Of a stretch of DNA of 9,367 nt, positions 1 to 6,641 are shown one piece after another. Both the position numbers and the translations under genes were made by a program. The stretch is taken from positions 40,248 through 49,614 of the forward strand of contig DQHT01000074.1 in assembly GCA_003531115.1 (NCBI GenBank). Reading direction: 5' to 3'. The notes beneath the pieces are model-generated. The model made no database searches. It saw only the letters and a program-made list of their open reading frames with translations, and was not told the DNA's origin. Origin of the DNA: Bacteroidota bacterium (GTDB lineage Bacteria > Bacteroidota > Bacteroidia > UBA8524). How positions within the stretch are numbered: the stretch's first letter is position 1; every line of letters begins with the position of its first letter.

Positions 1-1387
<1,387 letters not shown>

Positions 1388-1432
1388 TCAGGGAGTACAA
1401 CCTTTTGAGGATATTTGTTGTCTGTATTTAAA

Positions 1433-3439
1433 ATGAAAAAGGTGTTGCTTATTTGGGGACTGCTTGCTTGCATCCTGACCGGGTTTGTTCACGGACAAAC
1501 GTCGGTGATGCGCACCTTTGCAGAAACCGGGGGGAGTGTAAGTACCGGAGCACAGGGTTCGATTTCTACGCTCAGCAATGGCGATGTTATCGTGATCAAT
1601 GAGCGCTATACGAATTTTTCTCAGAAAGGCATTCAGTGTTTCAGGCTGGAGAAAGGATCTTTAAAAATACTTCATAGCAAAGCCTACTTCAATGATTTTA
1701 CAGTTCAGAACCTGCGCTGTCAGGTAAAAGGCGATTCGATCTACCTGATCGCCCAGCATAATAACGGAGGGGTTTATAAAATTCTATTTCTCGTATTTGA
1801 TGCGGATCTGAATTTGGTTCGCTCGGTGATCCATGATAATTCGGAGTCCTTGTATATCTATTCCTTTTTGGCGGATACCGATGGAAGTTTTCGTGTTTTC
1901 GGTTCACTAAGTCGCCCTGATAATAGTATTTATCGCTTTGCTATGAGTATGAACACAAGCGGGAACGTTATCTGGGCGAAAATTTTTGGTAAAAATGCAG
2001 CATTTTGGGGCGGAAGTGTATTGCTTCCTGATGGAACCCTTATCGCGTCATCGGGAAACATGAATGTCCCGTTTTCCCCGGGAATTTTTATTGCACTGAA
2101 CAGGAATGGGGGTTTATTATGGACGAAAGGTTTTGGCAATCAATTTACGCATTCCATCAACAGCGGATCCATTGACGGTAACGCTTTAATCACACGCAGT
2201 GGCAATGATTCTTCGCTTATTTATTCCATACGCATTAGTCCGAATGGACACTATTTGGGTCAGACCCAGGGAGTCAGGATGAACTGGCCTGTGTTTAGTT
2301 CGGTCCTTCCAAATAAACATAGCGTAGTTGGCAGCACCTCTTTTGCCGGTAACCAGGTTTTTTTGAAAATTTCTGAATGGGACGAAAACGGAATATTAGT
2401 GAACAATCACCGTATCGATAATATTTTTGGCTATGCGCCGACCGGAGCTATTTATGACGCGTGTAAATACGCCAGCCATGTGGATGGATCCGGAAATTTC
2501 TATGTGTTGGGTGTAGCCAATCGCCAGGGCTTTTTTGTTTTGCGTTTAAAACAGGACCTCGAATTTGATTGTGCCTATACAGAAAAGAGTGCGGAACCAG
2601 GTCCTGTCCCCGAACAAGATAATGGCGGCTCCCTGGTAGTGGATATGCCCATAAACTTTATCCCCTATTTGTTTACGGGCGAGACTGCGGGGAATTACAA
2701 ACAGATCTGCAGTGGTTGTGGAAGTAAAATTCAGGAAGTCCTGTTCGACACCAGTTTGTGTATGCTTAAACCCGAACTTACGCTGAGTGCAGGAAATCCA
2801 GGTGCCAAATACCTCTGGTCGGATGAAAGCAGCGGGGCGGAGATAAAAATTCAGCAGAGCGGTGAATATTGGGTACGCATCAGCAACGATTGTGATACCC
2901 TGATGGATACCGTAAAGGTGGTGCTCCATCAAAAGCCCATTGTTAAATTGTATGCTGATCCGGAAGTCGCCATTCCGGGAGAAGACATCCTGCTAAGCGG
3001 CCACCCCGATACGTTTGCTTCGATGCATTGGTATTATTCCGACAGCCTGATGGCCAATGGAAACCAGACCACCTGGAAGGCCGATAAAAACGGAAGGTAT
3101 ACCTGGTATTGGGAGGTGTATGATGATTCGTCCTGCCGAACCCGCGATTCGATCGTGCTCCGGGTTTCTTTGCTCGACTATTATTTCCCAAACGCGTTCA
3201 GCCCGGATAATAATGGCCTGAACGAAGGCTGGGGACCGGTAGGAACGGGAATACAGGAATATAAAATAGAAATTTATACCCGTTGGGGACAGCTTGTTTT
3301 TCGGGGAGAAAATCAACATTGGGATGGAAAGTACAAGGGGGTAGGGCTGATGGATGGACAGTATATCTATCGGGTTGAGCTCATTAATGATGATGGAGTG
3401 AGGAGGGAATATAAGGGGGTGATTACACTTTTGAATTAG
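1433..3439 (+). CDS. Exported propeller-like and Ig-like protein with type B T9SS C-terminal domain
   Basis: 668-aa extracellular protein of unknown specific function. Start chosen at ATG 1433 because it opens directly into a signal peptide (MKKVLLIWG..., hydrophobic core, predicted cut FVHG|Q22). The frame is open to a TTG at 1415, but that would put six extra residues before the peptide. Residues about 40-400 hold repeated beta-strand units of the type NGGLLWTKGFG and DGTLIAS, resembling the blades of Bacteroidota beta-propeller proteins. Residues about 440-500 form an Ig/PKD-like module with a Cys pair (443, 487) and the W-S-x-E...SGEYWVR pattern. A second PKD-like module lies at about 501-580. 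The tail, about 583-668, has YYFPNAFSPDNNG, YTRWGQLVF, WDGKYKG and DGQYIYRV, the pattern of the gliding-motility-associated type B sorting domain (TIGR04131-like). Such tails direct T9SS export and in known cases need a PorP/SprF-like partner; none is encoded here. Confidence 0.93.
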   Translation: MKKVLLIWGLLACILTGFVHGQTSVMRTFAETGGSVSTGAQGSISTLSNGDVIVINERYTNFSQKGIQCFRLEKGSLKILHSKAYFNDFTVQNLRCQVKGDSIYLIAQHNNGGVYKILFLVFDADLNLVRSVIHDNSESLYIYSFLADTDGSFRVFGSLSRPDNSIYRFAMSMNTSGNVIWAKIFGKNAAFWGGSVLLPDGTLIASSGNMNVPFSPGIFIALNRNGGLLWTKGFGNQFTHSINSGSIDGNALITRSGNDSSLIYSIRISPNGHYLGQTQGVRMNWPVFSSVLPNKHSVVGSTSFAGNQVFLKISEWDENGILVNNHRIDNIFGYAPTGAIYDACKYASHVDGSGNFYVLGVANRQGFFVLRLKQDLEFDCAYTEKSAEPGPVPEQDNGGSLVVDMPINFIPYLFTGETAGNYKQICSGCGSKIQEVLFDTSLCMLKPELTLSAGNPGAKYLWSDESSGAEIKIQQSGEYWVRISNDCDTLMDTVKVVLHQKPIVKLYADPEVAIPGEDILLSGHPDTFASMHWYYSDSLMANGNQTTWKADKNGRYTWYWEVYDDSSCRTRDSIVLRVSLLDYYFPNAFSPDNNGLNEGWGPVGTGIQEYKIEIYTRWGQLVFRGENQHWDGKYKGVGLMDGQYIYRVELINDDGVRREYKGVITLLN

Positions 3440-3448
3440 GTCTCCATT

Positions 3449-4114
3449 TCAGGCCATTCCACGTTTTGGAATATAAGTACGCATTAAATCGTCATGCGCA
3501 CACAATTGAATAAGTTCGTTTACACTGGTAAGGTTTAATTTTAATAATACTTTATCACGGAATGAATTTACCGTGCTTGTGCTAATATGCATTCGAACTG
3601 CAATTTGACTTGGTGACAGCGTCTCACAATACAATTTAAGGTATTCAATTTCCCGGGCAGAAAGTTTGTCAAGAAAATGCCTGGAACTTTGCAGGTCCTG
3701 ACGCAGTCGCGTTATTTCTTTTCTTATGATCGGGCTTCTGTACACTTGTCCACTGAAAGTGCCATTTATAGCATCTATTAAATGAGAAGTGTCCGCTTCT
3801 TCTTTTAGCAGGATAGAAATATTTAAGGATTGATTTACATCCAGGATAAAGGCCTTTGTTGCGTGTATTTTCTCGATCAGAAAAATAACTTGCCTGGTAT
3901 GATGGACCCCGCTTTCGAGCCATTCCCGGTAATTCCAATCACCATTTATAGTCAATCCGCTAATGACAACATCGTTTTCTTGTCCGTAACCATCTTCTGA
4001 AAGTCCTGACATGGAATGAACAGAAATAATTCTCACATGAGAAAACGTATCATCTAAAATGAGCTTCAAGTATTTTTCAAGCAAAAGGGTGGGTTCGTAG
4101 ATGAAAATGCGCAT
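3449..4114 (-). CDS. LuxR/NarL-type transcriptional regulator with degenerate receiver domain
   Basis: 221 aa. Residues about 1-120 follow the response-regulator receiver fold but lack key residues. The N-terminal acidic pair is reduced to E7 (IFIYEP). The strand-3 phosphoacceptor Asp is replaced in NDVVISGL (residue about 53 is Gly). The conserved Lys of the ILLK stretch (K104) is kept. Residues about 151-206 are a GerE/LuxR helix-turn-helix: LSAREIEYLKLY, then SPSQIAVRMHISTSTVNSF, then DKVLLKLNLTSVNELI, closely following the NarL/FixJ pattern. It should therefore bind DNA but probably not through ordinary Asp phosphorylation. ATG is at 4112-4114. The gene is divergent from the glycine-rich protein across 163 bp and converges with the gene on its left, leaving 9 bp. 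No histidine kinase is visible nearby. DNA-binding role: high confidence. Target genes: inferred from position only. Confidence 0.92.
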   Translation of the reverse strand: MRIFIYEPTLLLEKYLKLILDDTFSHVRIISVHSMSGLSEDGYGQENDVVISGLTINGDWNYREWLESGVHHTRQVIFLIEKIHATKAFILDVNQSLNISILLKEEADTSHLIDAINGTFSGQVYRSPIIRKEITRLRQDLQSSRHFLDKLSAREIEYLKLYCETLSPSQIAVRMHISTSTVNSFRDKVLLKLNLTSVNELIQLCAHDDLMRTYIPKRGMA

Positions 4115-4134
4115 GATACAGGGATGATCTTTTG

Positions 4135-4142
4135 TAAAGATA
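4135..4142 (-). promoter_or_regulatory. Possible -7 promoter element for the LuxR-type regulator gene
   Basis: On the minus strand this reads TATCTTTA, one mismatch from the Bacteroidota -7 consensus TAnnTTTG. It lies 20 bp before the ATG. A TTTT at 4161-4164, 18 bp upstream, could serve as the -33 element. That T-run overlaps the octamer GCCTATTT (minus strand, 4162-4169), which recurs at the opposing promoter. Activity is inferred. Confidence 0.35.
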
Positions 4143-4161
4143 CCAAGAGCTACGTAAACGA

Positions 4162-4226
4162 AAATAGGCGATTTGACCCCAATGATTATTGGAATGCCTA
4201 TTCGAATGCCGGTACTATGCCTATTT
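4162..4226. promoter_or_regulatory. Candidate operator region: phased ATGCC repeats and inverted GCCTATTT copies between divergent genes
   Basis: Seen directly: ATGCC occurs at 4194, 4206 and 4217, spaced 12 and 11 bp, close to one helical turn. The first and third extend to the identical 9-mer ATGCCTATT (4194-4202 and 4217-4225). GCCTATTT occurs on the plus strand at 4219-4226 and, inverted, on the minus strand at 4169-4162. A separate inverted repeat CCAAT-4-ATTGG spans 4179-4192, and an ATTCGAAT palindrome spans 4200-4207. The cluster lies between a LuxR-type regulator gene and the glycine-rich gene, next to both -33-like positions, so it is a plausible binding region for that regulator. 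The binding protein and function are inferred. Confidence 0.4.
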
Positions 4227-4254
4227 ATTAAGTAAAATACTCATTTCATATTTG
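4224..4254 (+). promoter_or_regulatory. Possible promoter (-33/-7) for the glycine-rich protein gene
   Basis: TTTA (4224-4227), a 19-bp spacer, then CATATTTG (4247-4254), one mismatch from TAnnTTTG. This matches the Bacteroidota promoter layout (TTTG, about 19-21 bp, TAnnTTTG). The expected transcript start is near 4260, leaving about 18 nt before ATG 4278. The third ATGCC repeat directly abuts the -33-like element, as an activator site might. Inferred from spacing and consensus only. Confidence 0.35.
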
Positions 4255-4277
4255 ATCTACACAGAAATACTAAAATT

Positions 4278-6569
4278 ATGAAAGTAAAAAATTTATTTAA
4301 AATCGGCATTGCTTTGGCCGTCTTTGCCTTTTACGGTGGACAGGTAAAAGCACAGGTATTGGGGTATGGTAATGCTTCGGATGGTAATGGAGGAGGCTCA
4401 TCGGGTATTATTTATGAAGACAATAATCGGGCAAAGGTTGCATCCTTTACTTCCAGTAGTGTTACAATTGATCCTACCACTTCTCATGGGACATTTGTTG
4501 TTGGGGATAAGGTACTTCTTGTTCAGATGAAAGGTGGCACGATCGGGGCTCATGAGGCATTGACAGTGTCAAGTGTTTTCCTCAACACAATTGGTTTTAC
4601 GCCTGGTCTTGTCCATTTTGCAAATTATTCTGTCGCTGGAAGTGCCCGCGTTCAGATAATTAAAATTAATGAATATTATGACTATGGCCTCAGTGGTGCC
4701 ATTGTGACTTGTCACGCCTGGGATGGTAATACAGGTGGTATTGTTTGCTTTATGGTACAGCGTAATTTTACACAATCCTCCGGGGCTATTACCGTTGCCG
4801 GAAAGGGATTTCTTCCTGAAAGTATAACCTGGGGAGTTGGAGGTTATGGGGGTTTTCGAAGTACCAATTATGGTACAGGTGGTGTCGCCGGGCCGGGAAC
4901 TGACGCCGGGGCTGGCGGAGGTGGCACGCCATGTAATACCAAGTGCTTTGATGGCGTGGATGTTCCTTCAATAATTCCGGGTTATTCCGGAGGAGTGGGT
5001 GAAAATTGTATCCCATGTTCAGGTTTAAGTGGAACATCAACAACCGGATCCCCTGTATTGCAGGCAAATTCAACATTAAATACAAATGTTATTATGGGTA
5101 ATGCCGGATATTACCCTTCCGGGCAAGGTGGCGGAGATGGCGGTCCCGGAGGTGGCGGCGGTGCGGGAGGCGGAGCTTCAACTACCAATCCGGGCAGCGA
5201 CGGAGCACTGGGTACGCATGGAAATTCAGGTGGGGCTGTTGGTCAGGGAGCAGCAGGGGGTGGAATTATCTATATCAAGGCAGGATCATATTCCATCACA
5301 GGCGCGGGAAAAGTGTTTTATTCGAACGGAGGTCAGGGTGAGAACGGAAAACCCGGACTTAACGGAGGGAATGGCGGCCAGGGAGGTAATGGCGGCATGG
5401 GTAGCTGTATTTCAGGTACGGCAAATGGTGGCGGAGGAACTGGGGGCTCCGGGTTTCCGGGCTCGGGTTCAGGTGGTGGGGATGCCGGCAATGGCGGATC
5501 TGCCGGATACATTTGGCTGATATCTCAATCTGCTCCTCACGGGGTAAATTCCAGCCATGTTGAAGTAAATGGTGGTGCCGGTGGTAAGGGCGGTCCAGGA
5601 GGATTTTCTTACTCCTTGCAATGTATGGCAGGGGGTGCCATAGATTTTACTGGCTGTACCTTGGATATTAGCGACTGTACAACTGGAATAGCTCCCTGTG
5701 GGGATGAGCACATTTGTGATTGCGATCAGGTGTATGAATATCTCGCCCAGGCTACAAGCAGCTCGGTATCGGGGTCCGTAGTTTATTTTGACACTCCTGA
5801 TCCTAAAGTAAAAATAAGTTATAATGGCTATTATCCGGGTCTTGTGGCCAGGGTTGAGCGTAGTTGTAATTCTACTTCCTATACCTACTATCATTGTAAT
5901 GTGTACAATGGGGGAGATTGTGAAGCCATTTTTACAAGTATTGGTAATAATATTACGTATGCCGGGGCATTTTCGATGCCGGGGGATGTGGTTTTTATTC
6001 CGCTTGATAATGAGTATCAAATACTGGATCCAACAGGTGATGAATTAATGTGGTATAAAAGTTCCTGGGAGTATATTATTGATCTGACTAACCCGGCAGG
6101 ACCCATGAAATGTTATAATGGATCATGCCTGGAACACGTGTACCAGTCGACCAATTATATTATTAATCAAGGACCCACTGGGGCAGATGCCGAACCTGCT
6201 CCCAATGGCACAACGACCGCAGGAAATGGCACATCAAATTTCCCGAATGGTACCTTAAATCCTGGGGAAACTGGCTGGAAAAACGGACCTAACGGGCTGA
6301 ATGACATTACATTCAATGATCTTGGGATAACGATGTATCCAAACCCATCAAGTGGCAAAGTTACCCTGGAATTTAATTCAGTGTCAACAGGAACGGTTAA
6401 ACTGGCGGCATTAGACTTAACAGGCAAGGTGGTTTTTAGTCAGGAAACAAACGCCGAAACAGGTACTAACTTAATAAGCATCAATTTAGAATCCTTAGAA
6501 CCAGGTTATTACCTGATCCAGGTGGTATTCGATGGAAAAACTTCTGTCTTGCCCCTTACCCTAAATTGA
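4278..6569 (+). CDS. Glycine- and cysteine-rich exported protein with type A T9SS C-terminal sorting domain
   Basis: 763 aa. The signal peptide is residues 1-25 (cut VKA|Q26). Residues about 40-180 carry GDKVLLVQMKGG, AWDGNTGG and a GKGF motif, a pattern I recall from the N-terminal part of other bacterial glycine-rich secreted proteins. Polyglycine tracts follow at about 186-216, 273-332, 341-412 and 431-442 (GGNGGQGGNGG type). They are interleaved with beta-strand units starting near 153, 327 and 409. Residues 449-548 are Cys-rich (9 Cys; 18 in the mature protein), with CNTKC, CIPC and CDC groupings. A low-complexity N/G/T stretch, about 633-675, leads to the tail, about 684-763: ITMYPNPSSGKVTLEF, LAALDLTGKVVF, LEPGYYLIQVVFDGK, the Por secretion tail (TIGR04183-like, type A), usually removed by PorU when the protein is anchored on A-LPS. 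No enzyme motif is recognised. A surface or adhesive role is inferred. It is divergent from the LuxR-type regulator gene. Confidence 0.93.
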   Translation: MKVKNLFKIGIALAVFAFYGGQVKAQVLGYGNASDGNGGGSSGIIYEDNNRAKVASFTSSSVTIDPTTSHGTFVVGDKVLLVQMKGGTIGAHEALTVSSVFLNTIGFTPGLVHFANYSVAGSARVQIIKINEYYDYGLSGAIVTCHAWDGNTGGIVCFMVQRNFTQSSGAITVAGKGFLPESITWGVGGYGGFRSTNYGTGGVAGPGTDAGAGGGGTPCNTKCFDGVDVPSIIPGYSGGVGENCIPCSGLSGTSTTGSPVLQANSTLNTNVIMGNAGYYPSGQGGGDGGPGGGGGAGGGASTTNPGSDGALGTHGNSGGAVGQGAAGGGIIYIKAGSYSITGAGKVFYSNGGQGENGKPGLNGGNGGQGGNGGMGSCISGTANGGGGTGGSGFPGSGSGGGDAGNGGSAGYIWLISQSAPHGVNSSHVEVNGGAGGKGGPGGFSYSLQCMAGGAIDFTGCTLDISDCTTGIAPCGDEHICDCDQVYEYLAQATSSSVSGSVVYFDTPDPKVKISYNGYYPGLVARVERSCNSTSYTYYHCNVYNGGDCEAIFTSIGNNITYAGAFSMPGDVVFIPLDNEYQILDPTGDELMWYKSSWEYIIDLTNPAGPMKCYNGSCLEHVYQSTNYIINQGPTGADAEPAPNGTTTAGNGTSNFPNGTLNPGETGWKNGPNGLNDITFNDLGITMYPNPSSGKVTLEFNSVSTGTVKLAALDLTGKVVFSQETNAETGTNLISINLESLEPGYYLIQVVFDGKTSVLPLTLN
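5094..5603 (+). repeat. Glycine-rich repeat tract inside the T9SS type A protein gene
   Basis: Codes for residues about 273-442, dominated by GGx triplets (GGNGG, GGQGG, GGAGGKGG, GDGGPGGGGG) and broken by two hydrophobic beta-strand units starting near residues 327 and 409. At DNA level it is rich in GGNGGN codon runs such as aatggcggc and ggaggtggc, but no long exact tandem repeat is seen, so the periodicity is kept at protein level. Long reverse- and alternate-frame openings here are by-products of this composition. Confidence 0.75.
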
Positions 6570-6580
6570 TTTAAAAGGAT

Positions 6581-6588
6581 TAACTTTA
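6581..6588 (+). promoter_or_regulatory. Weak -7-like element upstream of the second type B gene
   Basis: TAACTTTA, one mismatch from TAnnTTTG, 53 bp before ATG 6642 and overlapping the palindrome TTACGTAA (6586-6593). No convincing -33 element is seen. If used, the transcript would begin near 6595 and carry the whole 6607-6634 hairpin in its leader. If not, the gene depends on read-through from the glycine-rich gene. Confidence 0.2.
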
Positions 6589-6606
6589 CGTAAGCAACGT
6601 TTTTGA

Positions 6607-6634
6607 GCGGGTAGTAATCTCTATTACTACCCGC
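6607..6634 (+). terminator. Perfect 12-bp hairpin between the glycine-rich gene and the next start codon: terminator or leader attenuator
   Basis: GCGGGTAGTAAT (6607-6618), loop CTCT (6619-6622), ATTACTACCCGC (6623-6634): 12 of 12 bases pair, with five consecutive G-C pairs at the base. It is followed by CCTTTATT, a short imperfect T-rich tail, and then the ATG at 6642. It lies 37 nt after the TGA of the glycine-rich gene. Stem strength and position fit an intrinsic terminator for that gene. However, it ends only 7 nt before the next ATG, where a ribosome would load, so any read-through RNA would begin translation beside a very stable stem. Structure: seen. Role: inferred. Confidence 0.7.
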
Positions 6635-6641
6635 CTTTATT

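Noticed and set aside
1410..1417. GATATTTG as a -7 element for the first type B gene
   Set aside because: One mismatch from TAnnTTTG and suitably close to the ATG, but no -33-like element 19-21 bp upstream; left uncalled.
2546..3319. Minus-strand openings opposite the first type B gene
   Set aside because: They overlap the Ig-like and sorting domains of a well-supported gene and show no family pattern or promoter.
3456..3472. Inverted repeat ATTCCA-CGTTT-TGGAAT between the convergent genes, as a terminator
   Set aside because: Only a 6-bp, A/T-containing stem, inside the coding end of the regulator gene and without a T-run on either side; too weak to call.
5086..5520. Long alternate-frame plus-strand opening (144 codons) within the glycine-rich gene
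   Set aside because: It is a by-product of GG-rich codons read in another frame; the real frame has a signal peptide, modules and a sorting tail. The product is E/V/A/R-rich without a domain pattern.
5469..6020. Minus-strand opening of 183 codons opposite the glycine-rich gene
   Set aside because: Lies entirely inside a strongly supported gene, has no recognisable domain, and has Ile/Thr/Arg-rich composition typical of an antisense shadow.
4278..6569. Reading the glycine-rich gene as a mycobacterial PE_PGRS protein or a collagen
   Set aside because: There is no PE/PPE domain, and the repeats are GGx rather than strict GXY; the T9SS type A tail places it in Bacteroidota.
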